Below are positions 35,796 through 49,392 of a stretch of 64,000 bases of DNA, in pieces (the first letter of the stretch is position 1; each line of letters begins with the position of its first letter). Origin of the DNA: Cranoglanis bouderius. Taxonomy: Eukaryota > Chordata > Actinopteri > Siluriformes > Cranoglanididae. The stretch spans positions 21,213,569-21,277,568 of the forward strand of contig CM042552.1 of assembly GCA_023630585.1 (NCBI GenBank). Reading direction: 5' to 3'. Made by a program: the position numbers and the translations under genes. The notes under the pieces are model-generated. The model was given only the letters and a program-made list of their open reading frames with translations, was not told the DNA's origin and ran no database searches.

Positions 35796-36425
35796 GTAGA
35801 TAAGCCAAAACATCTCAAATACTCAGTGAAGTTCAGGGAAAGGATCTAGGCTTGAAGCCATTACAGTAAATATTCTATTGTTTAGTTATTACCTTTAAAG
35901 TGAAGCTGTAACTTTTACCACCTAAGGCATCTGCCAGTGCACCGGTGGTGTTGTATCCTTGGAGGACGGTGTTGATGGAGTTGATAAAACTCGATTTTCC
36001 TGCTCCGATTGGGCCGTGAAGCAGAATCTTAAGCTCACGGACTTCTTCAGTACGTAGCTGGAATTCCTTCACTTTCCTCAACATCTGATTTTTGTTATCT
36101 TCACTGTTTAAGAAGTAAACCAAGAGATTAACATATTTTCCATGATCTACTACTTAGAGCTTTAAGCACACAATGATTTTGTGTCTTTCTGCAGTCATTA
36201 ATATTACCTCCATGTCACTGGCCGCCATGGATGATCCAATTCTGTGATTAAAAAACACGAATTCCAACGTTACATGTAACTGTGTTTGACACCACATCCA
36301 CATGTTTATTTCTATGACTTTGCTTAAATATCATATTTCTGCAGTAACTTACCAGGATCTGGGACTGGGTTTCGGTGTTCAGGTTCAAGATACAAACGGA
36401 CGAAAGGACGTAACATCTGGTAAAA

Positions 36426-37351
36426 CTGCAATATCATGTGTGTTACACAGATGTAATTGCATTACAGTAAAGAAAGCAGAACGTAATGCAGTGCGTTACA
36501 CACATTAAAATGAGCTGTTTGCCCTGTAAAGTAGAGATCTGACCACTACAAGACCTGTAATGATATGGGGCTAGGCAGATGCAAATGCAGTTTAGAGTTT
36601 TATTAAAGCAATAGGCAGACAAATCCAAAATGGCAGGCAGAAACGTGGTCATAAACAGGCATGGGTCAGGCAATTTACAAACAGGCATGAACAGGGCTAG
36701 ACAGGGATCAATAATACGAGGCTGGAACAGGATCAAAACCAGAAAACAGAACGCTTAGAAAAGACAGCACACAGGGTAACTGAGCAAATACTTCGCCCCG
36801 AACACGGAAACACAAGGGGTTTAAATACACATGTAATTAGTGGGACTAACATAGAACAGCTGAGACACATTAGGAAGAAACCAATGACAGGACAAAACCA
36901 AAACAAAATTCCAGTGACATTTAACATCAGGTTTCGTGGCTGCTCTTTTATTATAACAACAAAAATGATTGAGTGTATGTTAAGATTTTAACAAAACTAA
37001 ATTAATATCTGTTCAAAAGCTTGATTTGCATTGCATTCTTGCATTTTCTTTGTGTATCATTTTGTCTTTGAGTGCCTCCAACCTCTTTTATATCCTCTAA
37101 CTAGCATTTGGGTTATCTTTTTTGGAATTATTGTATTTGTATTTTATTTGTAGACAAATATGGACAGATTTATTTTTCTTGTCTACCATGGTGATGTAAA
37201 ATTTAGCAAATAAAAAAAAATTAAGCAATTATTTTATAGTACTAATGTAATGACTGACCATAATCCTGGTATTCTAATATATCTAATAAGTAAAACATTT
37301 AGGAATGTTAAATCTAATATAAATGAATGTTCAAGTCTTTCTTTCACTTAC
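36426..37351 (-). other. Upstream intron of gene C, with deletion junction
   Basis: The same sequence as 9819-10737 above gene A but lacking the start exon and the LTR-like piece. It contains the interspersed repeat (about 36540-36910). No gene is seen. Confidence 0.5.
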
Positions 37352-37480
37352 GGTTTCTTCTGCTCTGGCTGTAGAGCTGTACCTGTACCTGCTCCAACTG
37401 TGTAAGTCTGCATCACTGAAGAAGTGTTAGCTATTTAAATGGAACTGGGTACCACCCCGATATTTAATTTTGCTTTCACT
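37352..37480 (-). promoter_or_regulatory. Promoter block P1 and exon 0 above gene C
   Basis: Copy of 10738-10866: weakened ISRE AGTGAAAGCAAAA, TATA-like ATTTAAATA and donor GTAAGTG at 37351. A short fish repeat follows at 37588-37775. Confidence 0.55.
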
Positions 37481-38102
37481 ATTTGATAGGTTTACTGTGA
37501 ACACTCTCCCCTCGTTAACACATTGTACTCTTTCTCCACTGCATGAAACCAATTTCATGCCTATGACTCCCAGAATACCATATATGGAATTACATTTACA
37601 GCATTTGGCAGATGCCCTTATCCAGAGCAACTTACATTTATACATCTGAGCAATTGAGGGTTAAGGGCCTTGCTCAAGGGCCCAACAGTGACAGTTTGGT
37701 GGTGCTGGGATTTGATCTCGCAATCTTCCGATCAGTAGTCCAACACCTTAACCACTGAGCTACCACTGCCCTACAGAGAGTTGTTCCTCTCTTACATTGA
37801 TATGCTTCCTGTTTTATGCAAATATGCCTTTTCCGCCTAGCCAATTAATAGTTAACCCATTGTTGTGTGTCCAGCATGATACATATACTCTGCCTTTCAT
37901 TGAATAAATCAGAGATCTTGCCATTTAAATTTTGTGTGTCTGTGTCCTAACACTATCACAGTGCTGCAGTCATTCTCAGTCAGTATAAACAGAATTAAGT
38001 GTATTGTAGTAGAGAAAACTTAATCCAATGTACAGAGTCCAAAAGACTCTGAAATAATCACTGCTGTATAAAATCCTAACCAAGAGCTTTGAATTATAAG
38101 GC

Positions 38103-38118
38103 TATATATATATATATC
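38103..38118. repeat. Contracted (TA)n microsatellite
   Basis: The counterpart of 11490-11567, reduced to about eight units. Confidence 0.9.
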
Positions 38119-38431
38119 CTCTTTTTTTTTTTTTTTGGAATGTTATTGTCATGTGAATAGTGTACAATTGCGAATTATTTAACCCCCATTACAAATCAGG
38201 TTTATTGTCAAAATCTACAGACTTTCAGCTGTTTGCAACGAACAAATCAAACAAAAGCAATTGAAATAGTTCGACACAACGAATGCTTCAAGTGGTTTCC
38301 CCAAATTCAACTGAAAATGCAACTTATAATGACTTCTCCAGTCTCAAAATTATTATTATTATTATATTAGAAATGCTAAATCTAATATAAATGAATGTTC
38401 AGGGCTACAGAATGAAGTTTGTTTTACTTAC

Positions 38432-38567
38432 AGTTTCTTCTGCTCTGGCTGTAGAGCTGTACCTGTACACTGTAGCTCCGACTGTGTAAGTCTGCGTCAG
38501 AGCAGCAGTGTTAGATATAATACTGTACCTGGGTACCACCCAGATATTTCATTTTACTTTCTCTTTC
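38432..38567 (-). promoter_or_regulatory. Promoter block P2 above gene C
   Basis: ISRE core GAAAGAGAAA at 38567-38558, TATTATATCT about 45 bases below it, and exon 0 ending at 38432 with donor GTAAGTAAAAC. The promoter is intact although the coding start exon of gene C is missing. Confidence 0.65.
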
Positions 38568-39109
38568 ACAGGGCTGCAGTAAGTCCTAGACTCATGATCT
38601 AAAATGAAACAAATATGCAAATACGTGCAAAGATGCAAATACATGCAAAGAAATGCTGTAGAATGAAGATGCCTTCAAAATAATGAAATTAAATGTTTCT
38701 TCATTAAAAAAAAAATACAGTAAAGAACAGTAAACAGTAGTAAATGAAACAAAGTCAATATTTGGTGTGACAAAAAAATAAAAATAAAAATAAAAATAAA
38801 AACAGTAGTCTCCGGTACAATGTGTGCAGTTTTATAAGGAAATGAGCTGTAAGTTTTATTGAGCATCTTGCAGAACCAGACACAGTTCTTCTGGACACTT
38901 TGACTTTCGCACTCGCGTCTTATTTTTGCAGCGAAATCCAGCAGCCTTCATTGTGTTTACTGTCTGAAAAGTGTCTCTTAAGTAATATGCTGCTTTCTAG
39001 GGTACAGGCCTCTCTTGCATCAATAAATATCACTGTTCATGACTCCACTATCAGAAAGACACTGGGCAAAAATGGCATCCATGGAAGAGTGGTGAGGTGA
39101 AAACCACTG

Positions 39110-39480
39110 CTAACCCAGAACAACATTAAGGCTCGTCTGAATTTTGCCAGAACACACTCTGATGATCCTCAAACCTTTTGGGAGAATGTTCTGTGGACTG
39201 ATGAGTCGAAAGTGGAACTGTTTGGAAGACAGGGGTCCCGTTACATTTGGCATAAACCAAACACTGAATTCCACAAAAAGAACATCATACCTACAGCAAG
39301 CATGGTGGTGGAAGTGTGATGGTGTGGGGATGCTTTGCTGCTTCATGTTCTGGGCAACTTGCAATAATTGAGAGAAACATGAATTCTGCTCTCTACCAGA
39401 AAATCCTAAAGGAGAATGTACGGTCTTCAGTCTATAAGTTGAAACTCAAGCACAACTGGATTATGCAGCAAGACCTTAAC
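39110..39480 (+). pseudogene. Tc1 transposase relic, copy 3
   Basis: Duplicate of 12561-12930, with the same frameshifts and the same truncation point. Confidence 0.8.
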
Positions 39481-39727
39481 CTGCAACCCACTTTATAGCA
39501 TGGATTAAAATGTTCCATGTGGTGTTGGTCCCTTGCTGCTTTACCATCTCACAGCATAAACATTTCCCAGAGGGAGCAATGGCCAGATGAAATTATCACA
39601 CAGTATTTAATTCAATTCAGTTCAATTTTATTTGTATAGCACTTTTAACAATAGACATTGCCACAATGCAACTTTATGAAAATATATCAATTCCAAATAT
39701 AAATAAAAATACATTTATCCCTAATGA

Positions 39728-39778
39728 TTCCTAACCCTAACCCCTAACCCTAACCCCTAACCCTAACCCCTAACCCTA
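39728..39778. repeat. Interstitial telomere-like repeat, second copy
   Basis: CCCTAA/CCCCTAA units, fewer than at 13180-13246. Confidence 0.85.
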
Positions 39779-40319
39779 GGTATGTGGCTTCATTATGAGA
39801 AAAGCTAACACTGTATGACTTCAGTGTGAAAGAGGATAAAATGTTTAGGGACCAGATTGTCGAGAAAGCTTACAGCCAATAGTTTATTACCTAAGTTGAC
39901 TTTGGACAGAGAATACAGATGGCCAGCCAAGTGGACATCGCTGTGGCTGATGTAAAAGACGTCTGCCAAACTACCAGTACAGGAAGTGAATGTGAATAGA
40001 ATCATCATAACAGAAAAGCGTGGGCGCTAGCAAACAAAAAAAGAAACTCAGACGGTCACATGGCAGCGAGGTCTGGGTGCAAATGCGACTGATGTGATTC
40101 AGAGTCACAATTAGCTGTAAACAAAAAATGTGAAATGTAAAAAAAAAGAAGAAAAAAAAAAACGTGGAAAATTTGTGGAAACATAGACATTTTAGAACAG
40201 CATGTAATTCTGCTGGAAAACAAGAGGTTAAAGAAACTCAGAACCCACTTTGCTGTACATGACCTTTTCTGTACACGGCTGGTGTGTATCCAGGTGGCTC
40301 TTTCTGCAATCTTCACTTC

Positions 40320-40690
40320 TGATGCCGTCTGAAGTCCTGTAACAGGATCCAGTCACCAGGATTCAGGCTGTGGAGTTTACTGCTTACTTCCTTGGGTAAA
40401 GCCACTTTTACCTGTTTGTGCACATTTCAGAGAACTTTAATGCAATAATGTAACATCTCATCTGTACATTCCTCAGTAGAGAGCGTGTGTTGTTTCTGGG
40501 GTGAAATCCCCATGTTCATCGGTCTGCCAAACACAATCTCGAATGAGCTAAGGCCCATCCTGCTCCTTGCTCTGGTTCTCATCAGTATCAAAACCAATGG
40601 TAATGCCTGAACCCAATTCATCCCAGTGTCTGAGCTGCATTTCACCAGCTTGTTTTTCACAGTGCCATTTTCTCTCTCTACGGCTCCCCC
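40320..40690 (-). pseudogene. Endogenous retrovirus integrase fragment, second copy
   Basis: Duplicate of 13790-14165, with a few substitutions in the open part at 40427-40660. It is a broken remnant of an old retrovirus with no other viral gene nearby. Confidence 0.7.
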
Positions 40691-41197
40691 ACTGGCTGGG
40701 TTATATTTATTTATTTATATTTATACTAACGAGTCATTTAGTGGATGCATGCTAAGATATATTGCAATGTATTTTAAGAGAACTAAATAATAGCTTGGAT
40801 TTGCCTTCAGTTCTTTAGATGTTTTGTCCATCATGTTGCCTTTAACTGCCTCCAACCTCTTTTATATCTTCTGACCAGTTTTCAGGTTATCTTCCTGGTA
40901 TTATTTTTTTTTCTATTTGTAAAAAAAAAACTGCAAAAAAAAAAAAGATGAACAGATTTCCTTTTCTTTTATATCATGATGTTTTATCTGAACCTGCCAT
41001 GTTGTTTTATTTCTGCTTATTGAATGAAACAAGCTCCATCATTAATGTAATAACTGTAATTTTCTAATGGATTTAATCTTAAATATCATCCTGGTGTTTG
41101 TATATATTTAATGAGTAGGAACATGACTGAGTAATGTTAACAAATCTAATGTACACAGATGTTCAGGGCTTTAGAATGAAGTCTTTCGTACCTTCAT

Positions 41198-42777
41198 TCT
41201 GCCCAGCAGAAGGTCTCCACAGCGGAGCTGCTCAGGGAGGTTAACGTGGCGACCTCCAGCCCCGAGCTCCAGCCTGAGGCCCAGCAGAAGGTCTCCACAG
41301 CGGAGCTGCCTCGGGAGGTTAACAAGGTGACCTCCAGCCCCAAGCAGCCGCCAGAGATTCAAGAGGAAACCTCCTCTCCTGGCCTGCTTACACCGGAGGT
41401 CCACGAGGAGACCTCCGCCCAAGCCGTGTTCTCATCAGAGGTTCGAGAAGAAACCTCCACTCCTGCCCTATCCATGTCTGAGGTCCATGGGATGACCTCT
41501 TCTCAAGCTAGTCCATGTCCAAGTCCATGTCCAGGTTCCTGCTCTAATCCCAGTCCATGTCCAAGTCCATGTCCAGGTTCCTGCCCTAATCCTAGTCCAT
41601 GTCCAAGTCCATGTCCAGGTTCCTGCCCTAATCCTAGTCCATGTCCAAGTCCATGTCCAGGTTCCTGCCCTAATCCTAGTCCATGTCCAAGTCCATGTCC
41701 AGATTTTTGCCCTATTCCAAGGTCAATCTCTGAGCCAGTTCTCAGTCAGGTTCCCCATCAGGTTCCCCGTCAGGTTCCCAGTCCTATTCCCAGTCCTGCT
41801 CCCAATCCTGTTCCCAGTCAGGTTCCCAGTCCTGCTCCCAATCCTGTTCCCAGTCCTGCTCCCGCTCCCAGTTCCAGTCTAGTTCCTCGTCCAGTTCCAA
41901 GTCCAGTTCCAAGTCCAGTTCCAAGTCCAAGTCCAGGTTCCTAGCCCAGTTCCTAGTTCAGTTCCAAGTCCAGTTCCTGATTTCATTGCTAGCTACATAG
42001 GTTTAATTTCTGGATATGTGTTTGCTCTCCTTCTCAGTTCGGAGGCTGATTTGACTCCCAGCTCCGTTTCCAACCCAGCTCACTCCTCTGTCTCCTCCTC
42101 TGTCTCCAACCCTGTCTCCAGCCCTGTCTCCAGCTTAGTCTCCAATTTAATTTCCAACCAAGTTTTTGATTTTGTCTATGGTTTTGGGTCTACCCTAGTT
42201 CCCTGTCCTTTTCAAAGTCTGTCTCAAAGTCTGTCTCGAAGTCTGTTTCCAAGTCTGTCTCGAAGTCTGTTTCCAAGTCTGTCTCGAAGTCTGTCTCGAA
42301 GTCTGTTTCCAAGTCTGTCTCGAAGTCTGTCTCGAAGTCTGTTTCCAAGTCTTTCTCGAAGTCTGTTTCCAAGTCTGTTTCCAAGCCTTTCTCCGAAGTC
42401 TGTTTCCAAGCCTTTCTCCGAAGTCTGTTTCCAGAGCCTTTCTCCGAAGTCTGTTTCCAGAGCCTTTCTCCGATCCTGGTTCCAGAGCCGACTCCGATCC
42501 TGGGTCCAGGTCAAGCTCCGGGTCAAGCTCTGGGTCAAGCACCAGGTCACGCGCAGCTCCGAGATCCAAACCAGGCATCCGTCCAAGTTCTCGTCCAAGT
42601 TCTCGTCCAAGTTCCAAAGGAAAACCCGACACGCTCTGCTCTGGTTACGGGACACTGGACATAACCAGCCTCAGGTCCTGGAGGGCAGAGATTAGGATCC
42701 TGCCCAGGGGCCCAGGTCCACCAAAGTGGATGGAACTTGCGGCGCTTCGGGAGCCGCACCTTGGGGGGGGGGGGCTC
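41198..42777 (+). mobile_element. 3' internal part of the Gypsy-like retrotransposon, copy 3
   Basis: Near-identical to copy 2, including the 42-bp and VPSP-type repeats and the polypurine tract before 42778. The 12-bp tract (42214-42474) has the short length. Confidence 0.6.
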
Positions 42778-43496
42778 TGTTAGGTTTCCCCTTCTCTAGC
42801 GCTCACTACTCAACAAGGAGGAGCGAGTGGCATACTTCCGCATTCCATTGCACGCATTCCAGCGCCATTCAAAAACTTTCCGATGGACGTTTCATTCATG
42901 GACTCACGCTTTGTTTACTTTTGCCATGTGCTCATGTTTTCATTCACGTCATGTCTCCGCCTCCTCTGTTCCCCCATGTGCTTATGTTTTCATTCACGTC
43001 ATGTCTCCGCCTCCTCTGTTCCCCCATGTGCTCATGTTTTCATTCACGTCATGTCTCCGCCTCCTCTGTTCCCCCATGTGCTTATGTTTTGGTCTGCGTC
43101 ATATCTCCGCATCCTGTGTTTCCCCATGTGCGTTTGTTTTCGTTCGTGTCATGTCTCCGCCTCCTCATTTGTTCATATAGTGGTTTCAGCTGTCTTTGAT
43201 TTGGACATGTGATTATATTGTGTTTAAATACGCCGCTCCGTTTCGGCTTCGGGGCGGAGTATTAGTAATAGCTTTAGATGTGTTTAACCGTGCGATTTGT
43301 TCCTTAGCTCTTTTCTCGTGATTTCCAGATCACCTTTCTAGTTTAGTATTAGTATAGTTTAACTTTGATGCATTTATGTATATTTGTTGACTGAAGTCCT
43401 TTATGTTTATTATTATTTTCAACTGTCCCTAATAAACTGAACACTTTCCCCTGCAAGTGCATCCTGCTTATCTCCTTCACCCTACGGGTCGTAACA
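42778..43496 (+). repeat. 3' LTR, copy 3, with extra 48-bp units
   Basis: TGTTAGG...GTAACA. It is about 48-50 bp longer than copies 1 and 2, because the CATGTCTCCGCCTCCTCTGT-containing unit is present once more, and its units carry TCATTCACG in places where the others have GGTCTGCG. Confidence 0.75.
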
Positions 43497-45194
43497 ATTA
43501 TGAAATCATTAGTTAAGTATTAAAACATTAGAGCAAGGTTATAATCAAACACATGAAAAAGGCGAAGAGCGACCAGAAGAATGCAAAAGAGCAGTAATCC
43601 AGACATAATCAATATCAAGCTAGTTGGCACACAGAGAAAAGTTCATTTCCTTCTTTGCTGAAGTTTCTTATTGACTGACTACAGCAACACCTGCGGAATA
43701 ATTGTGCTTCATGAAGATGAGAGATGTATATGAAGGTAAATCCAAAAGAATATTTAAATATCCAAATGCAAATAATCCATTCACCAAAGTCAAGAATCAG
43801 ATTTCATGTCCAGGGACAGAGACGTACACTCGTGGGGGTCCGAGACTGGATTTCTTAATGCATGTAAAACATGAGCAAAGAAAAATCAATGAGTTTGTCC
43901 ACCTCTAATAGCTATAAAGAGCCAAATAAAACACCCATTCAAAACCATTCTGTATTTGTTGTTGCATTTATTTTTCTTAGCATACTGATCAGAACAAGTG
44001 TAGTAGTTATACAGTATATTGCTTTTATACTGAAATAAAAATTGTTTTCATATATATGAGGGTCATGGCGGCATCCAAACATCTCAGTTCACCAAAAACA
44101 CCCATGAACCCTCCAGAGCTGCACCTTTCCCTAACAGAAAACTATTAACAAAAGGCTTGACTAGGTTTACAGCCTAGACTTTAGCTATCTGGCATTATTC
44201 ATCATTTTATTCAAAGTCATGTTAGTAAAAGTAACTAATGTAACATACCAACCAAAAATATAAACCATCACCATTTACATTCAACACAAACTATTTTTGA
44301 GAAAGATTTTCATCAGATCTGACACCTGCAGTAAGATACCCATCTGCATTGCACTCTTATGCTCCGGTCCTTCTGACGGTGGAATTAATTCACAAAGGAG
44401 TGACTAGTTATCCTCACCAAGCTACCCTGAGTGTTCACTGAGGTCATGATTTACTAGTTATAATATCACTACAGTGAGCTACAGCTAAGACATCAAAATG
44501 AGCAACATACAAGGAAAAACTGCAAAGACCTCCCACTGAAGGTCTGTTAGAACAGTTTACAGAGGAACAGGACATGGCTTTGCTACACAACTGTCGAGAA
44601 CTTCAGGTCCACGTTGGAAAGCGTGTGAATGTTCATGAGGCTCGACTGTCATGTCCAAAACTGTCTCATCAACCACGCCCTTTTATTTATCACCAAATGA
44701 CTCAGATGAAACCATTTATCATAAGGAAAAATATTGGGGGAGACATCATGGTCAACTGAGCCTGTAAAAATGATAGAACACGATTCCTGAAAGTGATTTG
44801 TGGAACTTAAAATGTAACTTAAAATTTGCTACCTGTCCAGTTGAGTAACATGGTAATCGGTGGGGTTAAAATATTGTACCGCAGCCAGCCACTAGAGGGC
44901 CTCAGATATGTTTTATTTCACTTTTGTTACAATCCACCCCACATATACAGTCACTGGGTGAAAGCTGTGAACTACTGAAGGCATTTTGTTTGTATTTCTG
45001 TTGAGTTTTGAAAAGTGCACTAAGAAAAGTGCTGAAGGTGAAGTGTAACGTGAGCCCCGAAGCTCTGTCAAAAATCCTCCTATAATTAGGTCCTAAGTCA
45101 ACCTGCATACACACTTAGGGATCTACAAAAGCCCATAATGATTATAGTAAAGCTTACTCCAGATAACGGTCTTATCACTGATATTAAAGTGATC
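43497..45194. other. Duplicated flank without recognised gene, copy 3
   Basis: Same as 1617-3313 and 17059-18755, ending at the AATAAA of gene D (45200-45195 on minus). Confidence 0.5.
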
Positions 45195-45457
45195 TTTATT
45201 AAACCAATAATACAAAAAAAAGTAGTAAAGAGAATAACAGAAAAGATAAGTGGCAATTTACGAAAAAACAAAAAACAAAACTCATATCACATGCACAAGA
45301 TAAATATACTCTATGTCCATCGCATCTAATAAAGTGATAAGATTAAACATGCTGTTTTAATAGTTTCTAACACATCCCTGTCTGTATTGTGAATTCCTGA
45401 AACCATCAAGTCCCATGTTGCTTCTCTGTTGGAGACTGAACAAGACACATAGGGAAT

Positions 45458-48400
45458 TTATTCATTGCAAACCTGGTCTTCAGCATAGTCATTAGCATTG
45501 TAAACCTGGTCTTCAACATAGTCACTGGCGAATCTAATGATATGATTCATTGCCATGAGAACCAGAAGATCCATGTTCAAGTTGTTGGTAACCTGCTCGT
45601 GGTAGTTCTGCACAGGAAAGATGCAGTTCATCGGGACTCCCAGTCTATGACTGCACTCTTCCATCTAAGATAAACAGATACAACACAACTTATATTTGAT
45701 GAAATCAGGTTAGGAGTCACGTCCATGAAGTTTCATTTGTATTTCAAATATCCACAAAGTTAAGGATTAACAGAAAAATGCATATGGCTGTTAAAATGTT
45801 CTCTAGTGCTGGAAAATATCATGGAGTAGACTGGAGACCTACAGGCAGTAAATTAAAGGAGGAAAAGATGTCTGTTTTTGTTGTTGTTGTTCTCACCTTC
45901 TCTTTAATTTTTCTGCTGGAGTAGATCTTACTCAGGTCCTCCTTAACTAGTGGGCATGTTCTGTCAACCAGTGACATGATGATGACTTGAGGAATCCCTG
46001 ATGAATCACCAGAAACACAAACAATGTGTTTATCCTATACAGAATATAGCTTTCATCCTAAAGATGAAGACTAATAGCTCATAGTCTCAGATCAGGTTTA
46101 GTTAATCGGAGCCGAAGCCAGGGAGCAGACCAACAGGCTAAACCGTTCATCTACTAGAGTCGTCACTCAGGTTCCAACTTTCCTGAACTAAGCAAATATA
46201 GAAATACTCAGGAAGTTTGTTTTAGCAACCTAATTAACATAAAATTAGATTCAACCAAATACACAGCCAGCACTTTTGATCTGAAGCTAGAACTGTTAAA
46301 TATTAGATCCCTTGCGTCTGAAGCTGTTATTGTAAATGAAACTATTACAGATCAGGGATTAAATGTACTGTGTTTAACAGAAACTTGGATTAGACCAATG
46401 AATATGTAGCATTAAATGCTAGCCCCACCCCACCCTGCACTACCCCACCCTCCTCCCTCTGATACAGTTGTATACGGGACTTTGCCCTCGTCCCACAGGT
46501 AGTGGAGGAGGAGTCACTGTTATAACGTTATTCTAGGTATCACACAAAGTGATACTTAATACTTAATACTTATGCAACACACTGTACACGACCATATCTC
46601 TGTGCATAAATATATACACACTCACCTAAGCCACGCGCTTTTTCCCGAACAGCTCTCATTTTCTGGATAACTTCATCAGTAATGATGGAGATTTTGTCAG
46701 CTGGTAGAACACTCACCAGACAGTGCACTTTGTCTTTCAGGCTGGGGTTACTGATGTACTTTGGGCTGTCTTTAGCAATTGGTTTAAAAGGATTGAACTG
46801 AAAGACCAAAAATCAAATTCCGTTTAAATGTGTATGAGACTGTATATTACTTTTTTATATAAATATATAAATATGCCACATTTCTGACTGGCAGTGAGAG
46901 CCAGGATGCAAGTACATAAACATGACTGGCAGCAGCACATTCATCGTCTGAGGGCTGTTCTAAGATATTTGAGACAGGCAGGGCTCATAGCAGACCTGAT
47001 GAAATGTGCAGTTGGAGGGGTGGAAGTACAGCACCTGGGCTTCTACTTGGGTCATGGACAGGTGCCTCCCCAAATTGGTAAGCAGTGATTCCAGCCTGTC
47101 TGATACCCAGGTACAGAAAGGAGGTGATGCAGTTTCTGGGGCTAACTGGCTGGCAATTATCGCAGGTTTGTGTGTAATTATTGAGACATGGGAGTGCCAG
47201 ATCTGGTCCAGTGGTTGGAGCCATGCCAACAGACCTTTACTCAGGTAAAAGCTGCACTGTGTGCCATTGGCCATGAGGCTGGACAGGTCCCCAGACTAAG
47301 TCGGGCAGTGGGGGTATGTGGTAGCGCAGGCGTGTTCAAGCACGGGTTTGTGAATGGAGCATCAGGGAGAAGAAGTCGTAATGACTGAGTGCTGCCACCT
47401 GTTCATTACTAATGTTCTGCTATTTATCCCTCTATATCCACTTTCCATACCTTGGTGAGGTCACATGGGGTTTCATACCACTGCTATACTGATGATATTT
47501 AGCTTATCCTCGCATTATGTCAGTAGGACGTACATTTTCATTTATGTTTCCATTCTTTAGTCATAATTTATCACATCTCACATTGTCATAGCAACAATCA
47601 ACCTCATTCTACAGCACATTCACATGTTTCAAACACAAGGTGTGTGTTTCATTTGGCCTTCATAAACTTTATACTAACACTGAAATGACCCCTAGTACAC
47701 TACTGATCAACATTTCACACTATCCAGAATTCACAGCAGATAGTGACGGCCATTGTACAGCACGCATGAGCTCACATCTCACAGTGCTGATCTCAACTAA
47801 AACCGAGGACTGTCAGCCTTTTCCCCCTCCAAAGGGTAGTTACCCTGAACCGGTGTGTATACCTGCACTCTGGTTTCTACTGGGGTCTGAATGTGGGCTG
47901 TTTGCTGCACTTGATGTAAGTCACACTTGCATATAAAAACAAAACAAGTCACGTGTTGTGTCGGCAGTGACGTAACCAGAAATTAATGAGGGATGAGAAA
48001 ATATACTAATTAAATTCACAATAAATTTTATTCTCATAAAAATGCTGATGTGGCCCAGGCAGAAATTCAGTTTTACACCCCTGTGCTACAGAATCCAAAA
48101 CAATAATGATAAGTAATGAACTTACAGCGTAGCCACCTTTCACGTGACCCAGTAATATTTTGACTATATCTTCAGTCTGCACTCCATTTGAATCCTCTGG
48201 TTCCAGACCCATGATGTCAGTAAAGACAAACGGATAGAAAGTTCCAGGCGCACCTTTCTTCAGCCTGTGATATTTAAACTGAAAGAAAAATACAGGAGTG
48301 TATCTTATACAAAGATTCTATTAAGACTTTCTAAAACAGTGTAATCTTGAGTCAGATTATATCGAGCTAAACACAACAATAGTTTATTAGATAAGATCAA

Positions 48401-49335
48401 AACATCAGAACAGTTGACAGTGTTTTTGGAAGATGAGCGTTAGACTTTAGACTCTAGACTTGCAGTAAATTTTTTATTGTTTAGTTATTACCTCTACAGT
48501 GAAGCTTTTACCAGCTGCTGAATTTGCCAGTGCAGCGGTGGTGTTGTATTCTTGGAGGGCGGTGTTGACGGAGTTAACAAAACTCGACTTTCCTGCTCCG
48601 ATCGGGCCGTGAAGCAGAATCTTAAGCTCACGGACTTCTGCAGTGCTCGGCTGGAAATCCTTCAGTTCTCTCAACATCTGACTCTTTTTATATTCCCTGT
48701 TTAATAAGTAAAATAACCAGGAGATCTTTATACATTGAATCATGTCTTGTGACCTATTAAACACACAATGATAGTGTCTATTTCTAGTCATTGTTCTTAC
48801 GTCCAGGTCACTGGCCGCCATGGCTCATCAAATTCTGTGAAGAAAGTTAAATTGAATTAAATATTAAATAACAATGAAAAATGGTAGCTCTGATACGCTG
48901 CTGGACTACAGCAACCATCAGCCACTGCACCTCACGTGTTTACTGCACGCACCACGTCACATAACCACCGGCACCTCCGTATTTAAGCCACGCATACGAG
49001 TCTTTAGTCGTTATCACCTTCATGCGTGTCATGTTCATGTTGTCTAGCCTCGTTATTTCTCGATCATGTTTCCTAGTCTTTGTGTTTCATTAGTTTTACT
49101 GTAATTAAACATTTTTCTGCACTTGCATCCACCTCAACAACCAACTCCTGACAGTATGAAAATATGCTGATTTTAATTGAAAGACATTTAAATATCTTTT
49201 ATTAAGTTTTATTTATGGGAATACAGCCACTTGTGTCCGCAAAAAATATTAAGCATACAGTATAATTAAGAACTGAGCTGGTTATGTCACTGATTATTTA
49301 ACAACAGGCAAGTCTATAAGATCACACAGCTACGC

Positions 49336-49392
<57 letters not shown>

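Larger units (their letters stand above)
27852..36425 (-). pseudogene. IFI44-like gene C: start exon deleted, intron holds a chromovirus
   Basis: Exons found in transcript order: 36425-36353, 36241-36208, 36103-35893, 29997-29845, 28645-28474, 28311-28211 and 28025-27852. All splice sites are intact and the frame is open. The 9-base coding start exon is gone: a 593-bp deletion relative to gene A joins TCA to TCA near 36433. Met codon 4 of the first remaining exon could start a 302-residue protein still holding HPWRPVTW, the P-loop and DIMG. Exons 2-4 match gene A almost exactly; exons 5-8 do not and have no 33-bp tail duplication. The 5.7-kb Gypsy element sits antisense in the intron between 29997 and 35893. 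It may be a pseudogene or a shortened chimeric gene; sequence alone does not decide. Confidence 0.75.
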
